Shown piece by piece: positions 1 to 5,202 of a DNA stretch of 19,896 nucleotides; the stretch's first letter is position 1, and every line of letters begins with the position of its first letter. The notes below the pieces were generated by a model that made no database searches, was not told the origin of the DNA, and saw nothing but the letters and a program-made list of their open reading frames with translations. The position numbers were made by a program, and so were the translations under genes. This DNA comes from JBFLVN01 sp040758475 (GTDB taxonomy: Bacteria; JAGRBM01), in the NCBI GenBank assembly GCA_040758475.1, contig JBFLVN010000030.1:1-19896 (forward strand), read 5' to 3'.

Positions 1-62
1 TTCCGGAAATCTGGGAGATCTGGGGTACCTGGGTCATCGGGGGTTTTCCATGAACGCCTTTT

Positions 63-100
63 AATAGACACACCTCGGGCATGTTTTATTATAGTCTATT
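63..100 (+). promoter_or_regulatory. Candidate sigma70 promoter flanked by an inverted repeat
   Basis: TAGACA at 65-70 (one mismatch to TTGACA), a 16-base spacer and TATTAT at 87-92 (one mismatch to TATAAT) form a reasonable rightward promoter. The arms AATAGAC (63-69) and GTCTATT (94-100) are perfect inverted repeats that cover the -35 and lie just after the -10, as an operator would. On the other strand, 93-88 reads as a perfect TATAAT but I see no good -35 for it. The direction and the repressor are inference. Confidence 0.4.
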
Positions 101-171
101 TTCGGGATAAAAGACAGGCCGAAATAAAAACCTTCAGCCACCATAGAGGAAATCGCAACCGCCGGATATCC

Positions 172-185
172 GACCCTAAAGGGTC
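172..185. repeat. GACCC-TAAA-GGGTC palindrome
   Basis: Perfect 5-bp arms around TAAA. The first ten bases, GACCCTAAAG, recur at 17359-17368 in the region upstream of terminase, where they are part of another GGGTC/GACCC inverted repeat. This may be a protein binding site used at both control regions. Confidence 0.35.
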
Positions 186-236
186 AAAATGTCGTGACGC
201 AAAGCACGGTCCTTCGCCTGCGGAAAAACGCTAGGG

Positions 237-255
237 CGTTCACAGTTCGTTCACA
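237..255 (+). repeat. Two CGTTCACA direct repeats
   Basis: CGTTCACA occurs at 237-244 and 248-255, so the copies start 11 bp apart, about one helical turn. They lie about 34 bp from the tRNA-Phe block, a position where arm-type integrase sites or accessory-factor sites could be found. That role is inference. Confidence 0.35.
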
Positions 256-273
256 ATCCAGAGGGGGCATCAA

Positions 274-286
274 TTAAACGGTTCTA
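274..286 (+). repeat. Shared 13-bp motif TTAAACGGTTCTA, copy 1
   Basis: This 13-mer occurs again, inverted, at 17235-17247. A 10-base version (AAACGGTTCT) is at 2245-2254, and an 8-base core (GAACCGTT) sits in a palindrome at 4010-4017. All four are between genes, which points to a binding site for one phage regulator. One AACGGTTC core also occurs inside the terminase small subunit gene (17894-17901), so the core alone is not exclusive to gaps. Confidence 0.45.
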
Positions 287-288
287 AA

Positions 289-334
289 TGGTGCCCAGGG
301 ACGGAATCGAACCGCCGACACGAGGATTTTCAGC
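289..334 (-). tRNA. tRNA-Phe(GAA) 3' half; putative attachment-site core, not a functional tRNA
   Basis: Read on the minus strand from 334 to 289, this block contains an anticodon loop CTGAAAA (anticodon GAA at 331-329), the 3' side of the anticodon stem, a variable loop, a T arm with GGTTCGATTCC, the 3' acceptor strand and an encoded CCA. It looks like the 3' half of a bacterial tRNA-Phe. Sequence to the right (335-370) does not supply a matching 5' acceptor strand (GCCCAGG would be needed), a good D arm or the 5' anticodon stem, so the gene is incomplete. A 3' tRNA fragment ending at the anticodon loop is what tyrosine-integrase phages carry as their attachment core. With phage genes only to the right, this fits attP or the fragment-bearing prophage end. 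Confidence 0.65.
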
Positions 335-477
335 ACCCGGCAGCCGTTCCCAGATAGCGCCACCGGCGCCTTAAAGTCCCGAAAAGACACGAGTTCCAAC
401 CCTGACCCATCGGCCCTTCCGGCACCGGTGGGAATGGGTTTCCATCACAATTTTATCACACCCCGGAGGGCGGCCTG

Positions 478-861
478 ATGGGCACCGTGCGCCTTCTGGA
501 GACCCAGCGGATTCACCGCAAATACCCCGCAAACCGTCTCAAGAGCGGTCCCCCAGCCGCTTCATCCCCTGAAAGGGGACCGGGGGGAAATCCAGGCCAA
601 GGAGTACCCCCCAACGGCGGGCTCTCCCCCCGGTCCCCATCCCATTTAAAGGCCCTCGCGGAAGCCTCGAAAGTCTTTTCGCGGGGGCGGGATCGGTTCC
701 GGCTGCCGCGAAGCGTGGCCCTCGTTTTGATCATCGCGGCGCTGGTGCTCGTGGCGTTCGTGGGCGTGGTTTCAAAAGGCCCGCCGGAAGTCTCTTCGGT
801 CGAGACGCGCATCGAAGTCCCCCGGTCGGACGAATGGAGGAAGCCATGGACATTACGGTAG
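478..861 (+). CDS. Small single-pass membrane protein, unknown function
   Basis: The 127-residue product has a basic, Pro/Gly-rich N-terminal part (1-75) and one clear hydrophobic segment at about 79-99 (VALVLIIAALVLVAFVGVV), followed by a short polar tail. With arginines before the segment, the N-terminus is probably cytoplasmic. The ATG is preceded by a strong ribosome site, GGAGG at 465-469, eight bases upstream. This is the first gene after the left control region and heads the rightward run; its 3' end overlaps the next gene by 16 bp. I do not recognise a family. A role at the membrane such as superinfection exclusion would be a guess. The low-complexity N-terminal half could mean the true start is further in, but no better start is visible. 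Confidence 0.7.
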   Translation: MGTVRLLETQRIHRKYPANRLKSGPPAASSPERGPGGNPGQGVPPNGGLSPRSPSHLKALAEASKVFSRGRDRFRLPRSVALVLIIAALVLVAFVGVVSKGPPEVSSVETRIEVPRSDEWRKPWTLR

Positions 862-1067
862 TCGCGCGGGTGCGCGAAAAGGACGCGGAGCGTCCCGTGG
901 CCATGGTCCAGAAAATGGAAGGGGACAAACGGATGCTCACCATCCTGGGCGTACCCGGCCAGATCGATCTGGTGGCCTCCAAGGTGGCCCTCGTGGACAT
1001 CCGGGACGCGATCACGCGCCACCTGGAGCAAGAGGGCGAAGAGCAGCCGGCAACGCATTGCCACTAA
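846..1067 (+). CDS. Hypothetical 73-aa protein
   Basis: Starting at ATG 846 (MDITVVARVREKDAERPVAM), the product is 73 residues of mixed charged and hydrophobic sequence with no membrane segment or Cys motif except a C-terminal His-Cys-His. An in-frame ATG at 834 exists, but GGAGGAA at 837-843 is well placed for 846. It overlaps the previous gene by 16 bp and is followed 40 bp later by the next gene. Alternating hydrophobic stretches (DITVVARV, DLVASKVALVDI) suggest a small alpha/beta fold. No family is recognised. Confidence 0.75.
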   Translation: MDITVVARVREKDAERPVAMVQKMEGDKRMLTILGVPGQIDLVASKVALVDIRDAITRHLEQEGEEQPATHCH

Positions 1068-1107
1068 CGGAAAGGACGCGGGGCCGGACGGCCCGCGGGA
1101 AGGAACC

Positions 1108-1464
1108 ATGCAAAGCCAATACGAAAAAGCGACTCTGGCCAACATCGGCGGGGGCGGATTGCCGGAGAAATTCGAGGCCGAACTCCAGAAGGTCCTCGCC
1201 AACATCGCGGACATCAACACGGACCCGGAGGAAAAGCGGCGGATCGTCATCAAGGTGACGTTCGAGCCTTCGGAAACGCGCCAGGAGGGGAACGTCCGGG
1301 TTTCCTGCGAGAGCAAATTGGCGCCCATCGTCTCTTCTTCCGGATCGGTCGTCTTCGAGAAGAGCGGAGCCCGGTTCGAGGCCCACGCGCGGGTGGCCAC
1401 CCAGGCGCCCCTGTTCGATCCGGCAAGCAAGGTCGTTCCGATCAATGGTGAAACGAAATCTTGA
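1108..1464 (+). CDS. Conserved early phage protein, type often labelled 'replication terminator protein'
   Basis: The 118-residue product has the layout I recall for a small phage family often labelled 'replication terminator protein': an N-terminal segment with a Gly-rich stretch and an amphipathic helix (LPEKFEAELQKVLANIAD), the phrase DINTDPEEKRRIVIKVTFEP, a strand with SCESKLAPIVSS and a C-terminal region of strands. The label is historical and I know of no demonstrated termination activity for these phage proteins. The start is ATG 1108 with AAGGAA just upstream. It is followed closely by the 1504 gene; in phages I recall, the two types of protein sit side by side in the early region. 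Assignment is from memory of sequence style, so moderate; the reading frame itself is secure. Confidence 0.75.
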   Translation: MQSQYEKATLANIGGGGLPEKFEAELQKVLANIADINTDPEEKRRIVIKVTFEPSETRQEGNVRVSCESKLAPIVSSSGSVVFEKSGARFEAHARVATQAPLFDPASKVVPINGETKS

Positions 1465-1503
1465 AAGGCGTGAGGGCGCACTTTCGAGTTGGAGGGAATT
1501 TCG

Positions 1504-2220
1504 ATGATTCGAGAAGCGGTCGATAAAATCCAGGAATTGGTGGAAGACAAAAATCCCATCGTGGAATCCGGCGGGCGGGATTACTCGATCCGCCAGCTCC
1601 ACCCCGTAGTTCCGCCAACGCCCAAACCCATCGGGCTTTCGACCCTGGCCGGCGTCCGGGACCTTGCCAAGAAGCTCCTGGATCAGCAGGAACTCATCCT
1701 CGTCGTCGTGGAAAGCGGGGGCGAAGTAGCCATCGTCTCGCAGCTCCTGGACGATTGGCAGCAACGCGCCGAATACGGCCGGGCCACGGTCGAAAACCAG
1801 GGTGCTCCATTCCCTTTCGGCCAGAAGCTCGATCCGGAATCGTTCATCATCGCGGTCCACTCCCAGTTCGCGGATACTGCCGACAAGGGCATCATCCTGA
1901 AACTCGCCGGCGCCATCACGGCAGAGCGTGTCGTTACCGCCCAGGACGACGGTATTTCCCAGCAAGTGGGAGTCCGGCAGGGCATCACCATGCAAGAAAA
2001 GGCCTCTCTCCCTTCTCTCGTGAGCCTCAAGCCCTTCCGCACTTTCCGCGAAGTCGATCAGCCGGAGAGCAAGTTCCTTTTCCGCGCCCACCAGGAAGGG
2101 GACGGAATCCCGCGCCTCTCCCTCCGGGAAGCGGACGGCGGCGCCTGGAAGATCGAGGCCATCCAGCGGGTGGCGAAGTGGCTCCGGGACAACTGCCCCG
2201 GGGTGGAGGTCGTGGCGTAG
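1504..2220 (+). CDS. Conserved phage protein of unknown function (238 aa)
   Basis: The product resembles a conserved soluble early-region phage protein that I know only as uncharacterised. Recognisable stretches are YSIRQLHPVVPPTPKPIGLS near residues 25-45, PFPFGQKLDPESFIIAVHSQF around 105, AQDDGISQQVGVRQGI around 145, FRTFREVDQPESKFLFR around 180 and EADGGAWKIEAIQRVAKWL near the C-terminus. ATG 1504 is chosen over TTG 1489 because GGAGGGAA (1491-1498) is ideally placed before it. It follows the 1108 gene by 39 bp, and the pairing suggests a shared role in early replication or recombination, which is inference. After its stop comes a 197-base gap with strong secondary structure. Not recognised as DUF2303/YfdQ with any certainty. 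Confidence 0.85.
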   Translation: MIREAVDKIQELVEDKNPIVESGGRDYSIRQLHPVVPPTPKPIGLSTLAGVRDLAKKLLDQQELILVVVESGGEVAIVSQLLDDWQQRAEYGRATVENQGAPFPFGQKLDPESFIIAVHSQFADTADKGIILKLAGAITAERVVTAQDDGISQQVGVRQGITMQEKASLPSLVSLKPFRTFREVDQPESKFLFRAHQEGDGIPRLSLREADGGAWKIEAIQRVAKWLRDNCPGVEVVA

Positions 2221-2244
2221 GCGGAACGCGCGAAGAGCGCTTTA

Positions 2245-2280
2245 AAACGGTTCTGGCCGGTGGGGGAAACCCCGAACCGT
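2245..2280 (+). repeat. Hairpin 1 of the 2221-2417 leader, containing the shared motif
   Basis: ACGGTTC (2247-2253) pairs with GAACCGT (2274-2280), and inside them GGGG pairs with CCCC around AAA (about 2263-2273). The left arm lies in AAACGGTTCT (2245-2254), the short form of the motif at 274-286. It could act as DNA (an inverted operator) or as an RNA hairpin after the 2220 stop. No T-run follows, so it is not a typical terminator. Confidence 0.45.
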
Positions 2281-2350
2281 GTGGATGATGGGCCGTGGAG
2301 GCAAGGATGCTTCCCAAAGAGCGGACCGATTCCATCCGGCCTTTTTCAAA

Positions 2351-2381
2351 GCCTTGGTTCGGCGGAGCCGAAGTCCAAGGC
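2351..2381 (+). repeat. Hairpin 2 of the leader
   Basis: GCCTTGGTTCGGC (2351-2363) pairs with GCCGAA (2367-2372) and CCAAGGC (2375-2381), leaving a GGA loop and a GT bulge: thirteen pairs in all. No U-rich tail follows. It is the strongest hairpin in this gap and could be an RNA element or a weak terminator or attenuator. Confidence 0.5.
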
Positions 2382-2394
2382 GTTCCAGGGTGAG

Positions 2395-2417
2395 GGCTGG
2401 CATTCCGGGAGCCAGCC
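2395..2417 (+). promoter_or_regulatory. Hairpin 3, abutting the start codon at 2418
   Basis: GGCTGGC (2395-2401) pairs perfectly with GCCAGCC (2411-2417), with a nine-base loop ending in GGGA. The ATG of the winged-helix gene begins at the next base. The only ribosome-site-like sequence, GGGAG at 2407-2411, is in the loop and first stem base. This fold would affect translation of the regulator. Confidence 0.5.
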
Positions 2418-2840
2418 ATGGAGGGAAAGCAGACTTCCTTTTTCTACGAGGGTTCAGCCCTCCCCAAGCCGCCGGCGGGGAAGCGCAAGAGCGCCCACCC
2501 GAACACGGTGGCGGCAGCCCGCCAGATCGAGCGGGCGGGCGTCAAGGCGGACCTCCAGCGCCGGGTAATCAAATTCCTGGCGGGCGTGGGGATCGTGGGA
2601 GCAACACGGAAGGAAATCGCAGAAGGCGCCCACATGGACGAAAACGGCGTGGCCTGGAGGCTCGCGGAACTCCTAAGCGCCGGATGGGTGGAGCGGAATG
2701 GGGACCGTATCCCCGAAGGAAAAGGCGCCAAATCGAAATGCACGGTTTGGCGGCTCACGAAGGCGGGCGAAGCGGAAGCAAAACAAATGGCGGAAACGGT
2801 GGGAGAGGACAAGCCGAGTGCAGAGAGCCCTGGCAAGTGA
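2418..2840 (+). CDS. Winged helix-turn-helix DNA-binding protein
   Basis: This 140-residue protein has a winged-helix domain at about residues 46-115: LQRRVIKFLAGVGIVGATRKEIAEGAHMD (helices with TRKEIAE as the start of the HTH), ENGVAWRLAELLSAGWVER as the recognition helix, and a wing ending in CTVWRLTKAGEAEAKQ. This is the MarR/DprA-WH-like type common in small phage regulators. It should bind DNA as a dimer. Its ATG directly follows hairpin 3, and the upstream gap contains an inverted AACGGTTC pair, so autoregulation is plausible but inferred. The last 23 bases overlap the next gene. The N-terminal 40 residues are basic and probably disordered. Confidence 0.85.
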   Translation: MEGKQTSFFYEGSALPKPPAGKRKSAHPNTVAAARQIERAGVKADLQRRVIKFLAGVGIVGATRKEIAEGAHMDENGVAWRLAELLSAGWVERNGDRIPEGKGAKSKCTVWRLTKAGEAEAKQMAETVGEDKPSAESPGK

Positions 2841-3111
2841 AGCAGTCCCGCCCCCGGTGGTCATCCATGGGCGGGCGTACCGGAACAAGCACGACCGGAA
2901 AAAGGCCGCGGACCGGATGAATGAGGCTTGCGGGCACGCTTTCCGGATTGGTTTCTCCCAGGGCTTCGTGAACGGCCTCAAGCCGGACTGGGATTACGCG
3001 GTAAGTGGTGACTTCGGCAGCAAGAGCGAACGGGTGAGGATCCAGGCCAACGCCGCCTATTACCGGATGCAGGGGCGGCACTTCGGAAATCTGGCACGGG
3101 AGCGGCGATGA
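2818..3111 (+). CDS. Hypothetical basic 97-aa protein
   Basis: The frame is open from 2698, but starting there would overlap the winged-helix gene by 143 bp. GTG 2818 has GGAGAGGA (2802-2809) eight bases upstream and leaves a 23-bp overlap, so I prefer it. The product is basic and aromatic-rich (YRNKHDRKKAADRMNEA, RIGFSQGFVNGLKPDWDYAV, NAAYYRMQGRHFG) with no recognised motif. Its stop overlaps the next ATG as ATGA. It sits between the regulator and other small unknown genes. No function is proposed. Confidence 0.75.
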   Translation: MQRALASEAVPPPVVIHGRAYRNKHDRKKAADRMNEACGHAFRIGFSQGFVNGLKPDWDYAVSGDFGSKSERVRIQANAAYYRMQGRHFGNLARERR

Positions 3112-3533
3112 CAAGACATCGAGGAATCGGGCGGCGGCCGAACCCCAAAGGGCGCAAGCAACTCACCCCGGAACAGGTGGCGGACAACGCCATCGGCCGG
3201 ATGATCGCGGATGGCCTTCTAAACGAAGAAGAAGCGGCGGAATTCCGCCAAAAGGTCCACGAGCGCCTCGCCGTGGGGCGTATCCGTTTCCGCGACGGGG
3301 CCTTGAAGCGGGCGCCCCAAGACCTCTTGCGCGAGGTCGAGGAAGAAAAACTGGACGGCTTCGTCTGGGGCGTCTTTCTCGAATCGGCTTACGGACGGAC
3401 GCGGCCCCTGGTGCCGTTCGCCACCAAGGACCTCCTGGATAACGCCGCCGCCGGCTTCACGCTCGTTCGCTCCCTGGCGCAGCTCGAACCCCGGGGACTT
3501 CCAAGGCTCACGGAGAGGAAGCGGAAGAAGTGA
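3108..3533 (+). CDS. Hypothetical 141-aa protein
   Basis: Starts at ATG 3108 in an ATGA overlap with the previous gene and ends in a GTGA overlap with the next, so it is almost certainly translated by coupling. The N-terminus is basic (TRHRGIGRRPNPKGRKQ) and leads into a helical, acidic region (QVADNAIGRMIADGLLNEEEAAEFRQKVHERL, then DLLREVEEEKLDGFVWGVFLESAYG). The C-terminus is basic (ERKRKK). It looks soluble and all-helical. No family is recognised. Confidence 0.8.
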   Translation: MTRHRGIGRRPNPKGRKQLTPEQVADNAIGRMIADGLLNEEEAAEFRQKVHERLAVGRIRFRDGALKRAPQDLLREVEEEKLDGFVWGVFLESAYGRTRPLVPFATKDLLDNAAAGFTLVRSLAQLEPRGLPRLTERKRKK

Positions 3534-3838
3534 ACCAACCGGCCCTCCAGATCGTCTTGCCGGAAACCGGGGATTGCCGGGTGTCGGTCGTCCGGGAGCC
3601 GCGGCATCCAAGGGCGGACGTGGAAACGCTCGTGCGCCAGGCGCGGGCTTGCGGGGAGAGCGTTCCGGCGGATCTCGCGGAAGATTACCTGGACGCGCTT
3701 CCGGACCGGTTGCAAGCGAAGGCCATCGACCTTTTCCGGGCGTTCGACCGGCCCCAGTCCCGCGCATCCCAGCTCCGGGCCGCGCGGGACGTGGCGCGGG
3801 AACTCATCGCCTGGCTCGCCGTGGAGGCCCGCCCGTGA
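3530..3838 (+). CDS. Hypothetical 102-aa protein
   Basis: GTG 3530 sits in a GTGA overlap with the previous stop, and the gene ends in another GTGA overlap at 3835. The product is mainly helical (DVETLVRQARACGESVPADLAEDYLDAL, then LQAKAIDLFRAFDRPQSRASQLRAARDVARELIAWLAVE). There are no Cys pairs or membrane segments. No family is recognised. Neighbours are equally small and unknown. Confidence 0.75.
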   Translation: MNQPALQIVLPETGDCRVSVVREPRHPRADVETLVRQARACGESVPADLAEDYLDALPDRLQAKAIDLFRAFDRPQSRASQLRAARDVARELIAWLAVEARP

Positions 3839-3996
3839 GTTCATCGGCGGCCCTCGAACTGGAGATCAAGGCCCGCCCCGATGGCGGGGACCGCTTCGAG
3901 CGGGCGCACCAAATAGCGTCGGAACTTTATTTCGAGGACCTGGACCGGTTCTTCGAGGAATTCATTTTCTCCTACGAGAAAGGCGGGAGTGAATAG
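3835..3996 (+). CDS. Small acidic hypothetical protein (53 aa)
   Basis: GTG 3835 lies in a GTGA overlap with the stop of the previous gene, and the frame runs to TAG at 3994-3996. The 53-residue product is acidic and probably helical (ERAHQIASELYFEDLDRFFEEFIFSYEKGG). Small acidic phage proteins may bind and inhibit host proteins or mimic DNA, but nothing here proves this. A longer open frame extends upstream to 3574, but it would be a shadow of the 3530 gene. Confidence 0.65.
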   Translation: MSSSAALELEIKARPDGGDRFERAHQIASELYFEDLDRFFEEFIFSYEKGGSE

Positions 3997-4007
3997 CGAA
4001 AAAGAAG

Positions 4008-4020
4008 CGGAACCGTTCCG
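4008..4020. repeat. CGGAAC-C-GTTCCG palindrome before the initiator gene
   Basis: A perfect 6-bp-arm palindrome in the 42-base gap between 3996 and 4039. It contains GAACCGTT, the core of the motif at 274-286. It lies just upstream of the initiator ribosome site and could be a regulatory site. Confidence 0.35.
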
Positions 4021-4038
4021 AAGGTGAGGGCTAAACCG

Positions 4039-5202
4039 ATGTGGAACGAAGATGCGGCTTGGTGGAACAGCTATCGGCGTTACGGGACGCACCCTCCCAT
4101 TGGAGGCCCTCCCGTGAGCGAAACGCCTTTCCAGGTGAAAGACGGCCGGGGGCACGGCTGGCACGTGGTAGACGACGCCGTTACGGACGCGCTCGTGCGG
4201 CCCTGGCCGACGCTGACGGCGGCCCAGCAGAATCCCGAAATATCCGTGCGATGGGGAGACGCCAAGGCCGTGTACGACGTTCTGGCCCGATGCGCCAACA
4301 AGGATCAGGAATGTTGGCCCGGCTTTACTTTCATCGAGGAACGCACGGAGTTTTCCCGCCCTCACGTCGGCAAGTGCATCCGGTTCCTGGAAGCCTGCGG
4401 TCTGATCGAAGTCACCCGGCGGGAACGGATGAACAACGTCTATAAACTCCTCAACCCCTGGGAAACGGGATTTACCAGCCCTGGGAAACGGTATTTACCA
4501 GCCGAAAAAAGCCTGGGAAATGGGTTTTCCCAGGCTGGTAAACCGGGTAGCCCAGCGCTGGTAAACCCGGTTTACCGGAAGGGCTACCCAGAGAACCACA
4601 CCCAGGAACCAGACGAAGAAGCCCCCCCACCGCCTGACGGCGGTGAGGGGGTTACGCGCGGGAATACCCCTGCATCGCGTTCAGGGGTGAAGCCGGAGGG
4701 CAATAAACCCCCTTCGCCGCCCCCAGCCGAAGGCCCTGGCGGCGACCCTCCGGGCGCCCCTGCATCGGGCGCAGGGGTTCCCCGGACCACCAAATTCCGC
4801 CTCGCGGAACTCACCCTCGACGAAAAGCGGGCCTTCCGGCAGGAACTCCTGGTCTACGCATACGACCGGCTCAAGATCGATTTCGCGCGGCTCGCGGCCG
4901 ACGCGGGAGAAGCCAACGCCAAAAACTGGATCGTCGCCCGGTTCGACGCGCCGGACGACGGGTTCTGGAGCTACTGGCATCCCCAGAAATCCACGAAAGC
5001 CCACAAGAGCTGGAAAGACTGGAAGGCCACGTTCGCCAACAACGTCCTGACCAACGCGGAACACGGCGTCCGGGGCCTCAAGAAATTCATCCGGCAACGG
5101 GGGGACGCCTCTCCGGCCGCTCCGAAGAGCGCGGCGTCACTCGCGGCCCAAGCGGAGCGGTTCAGGAACCGCCACGCGGCGACCCACGAGGCCAAGCGAT
5201 GA
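4039..5202 (+). CDS. Phage replication initiator, HTH_36-type winged helix (lambda O-like role)
   Basis: From ATG 4039 the product is 387 residues. A winged-helix domain spans about 74-137 (DAKAVYDVLARCANKDQECW, then FIEERTEFSRPHVGKCIRFLEACGLIEV and the wing), the arrangement of replication initiators of the HTH_36/RepA-N kind. A Pro/Gly-rich linker (about 185-250) joins it to a C-terminal domain (252-355) with several Trp residues and a Lys/Arg-rich end. The linker region is where five DNA iterons and several palindromes lie. The gene is followed, in an ATGA overlap, by a DnaC-type loader, as O is followed by P in lambda. The start is uncertain: GTG 4024 is in frame, and GTG 4114 has an excellent GGAGG seven bases upstream, which would remove 25 residues. 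Confidence 0.85.
   Translation: MWNEDAAWWNSYRRYGTHPPIGGPPVSETPFQVKDGRGHGWHVVDDAVTDALVRPWPTLTAAQQNPEISVRWGDAKAVYDVLARCANKDQECWPGFTFIEERTEFSRPHVGKCIRFLEACGLIEVTRRERMNNVYKLLNPWETGFTSPGKRYLPAEKSLGNGFSQAGKPGSPALVNPVYRKGYPENHTQEPDEEAPPPPDGGEGVTRGNTPASRSGVKPEGNKPPSPPPAEGPGGDPPGAPASGAGVPRTTKFRLAELTLDEKRAFRQELLVYAYDRLKIDFARLAADAGEANAKNWIVARFDAPDDGFWSYWHPQKSTKAHKSWKDWKATFANNVLTNAEHGVRGLKKFIRQRGDASPAAPKSAASLAAQAERFRNRHAATHEAKR
4458..4578. repeat. Five 21-bp palindromic iterons; candidate replication origin
   Basis: Copies lie at 4458-4478, 4481-4501, 4513-4533, 4535-4555 and 4558-4578. Each fits CTGGKAAA-N5-TTTMCCAG; copy 3 has perfect 8-bp arms, copy 4 has a poorer right arm (TAGCCCAG) and copy 5 ends CCGG. 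Start-to-start distances are 23, 32, 22 and 23 bp; the one longer step adds about one helical turn and holds an A-run (4505-4510). The copies fall in all three codon phases, so the repeat is conserved as DNA and not as peptide. Palindromic iterons inside the initiator gene are the hallmark of a lambda-type origin. No strong AT-rich melting region is seen next to them. Confidence 0.75.
4624..4651 (+). repeat. GC-rich hairpin in the initiator linker
   Basis: CCCCC plus ACCGCC (4624-4634) pairs with GGCGGT (4639-4644) and GGGGG (4647-4651), with loop TGAC and a two-base GA bulge. It lies 46 bp after the last iteron. It may be a single-strand hairpin used in origin function or a by-product of the Pro-rich coding. 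Confidence 0.4.
4666..4688. repeat. Palindromic repeat pair, copy A
   Basis: ACCCCTG (4666-4672) and CAGGGGT (4682-4688) are perfect inverted arms. The element matches copy B at 4756-4778 at 19 of 23 positions, including CCCCTGCATCG and CAGGGGT. It is distinct from the iterons in sequence and lies downstream of them in the initiator gene. Confidence 0.4.
4756..4778. repeat. Palindromic repeat pair, copy B
   Basis: CCCCTGC (4757-4763) and GCAGGGG (4771-4777) form perfect 7-bp arms. It starts 90 bp after copy A. The peptides encoded at A and B differ apart from PAS, so DNA-level conservation is possible. Confidence 0.4.

Larger units (their letters stand above)
1..477. other. Left non-coding control/attachment region
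   Basis: No gene is supported in this 477-base stretch, which is visibly richer in A and T than the rest. It holds a candidate promoter within an inverted repeat (63-100), a GACCC/GGGTC palindrome (172-185), two CGTTCACA direct repeats (237-255), a copy of the shared 13-bp motif (274-286) and a tRNA-Phe 3' half (289-334, minus). One frame from base 3 is open to a TGA at 51-53 and could be the tail of a gene to the left, but 16 codons are too few to call. The mix suggests an attachment site plus an early control region. Confidence 0.6.

Noticed and set aside
1..53. Possible gene end reading EIWEIWGTWVIGGFP
   Set aside because: Only 16 codons at the window edge and built from a short repeated GG-rich DNA pattern; cannot be supported.
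513..2091. Long minus-strand frames (513-1559 and 1012-2091)
   Set aside because: Opposite strong + genes with good ribosome sites; no motifs and mixed low-complexity sequence.
2260..2568. Open frames 2260-2568 and 2279-2920 through the leader
   Set aside because: They are low-complexity Arg/Pro/Ser sequence overlapping the winged-helix gene; the gap is better explained by hairpins.
4458..4578. CRISPR-like array
   Set aside because: Repeats are adjacent palindromes with spacers of only 1-11 bp inside a coding frame; they are iterons.
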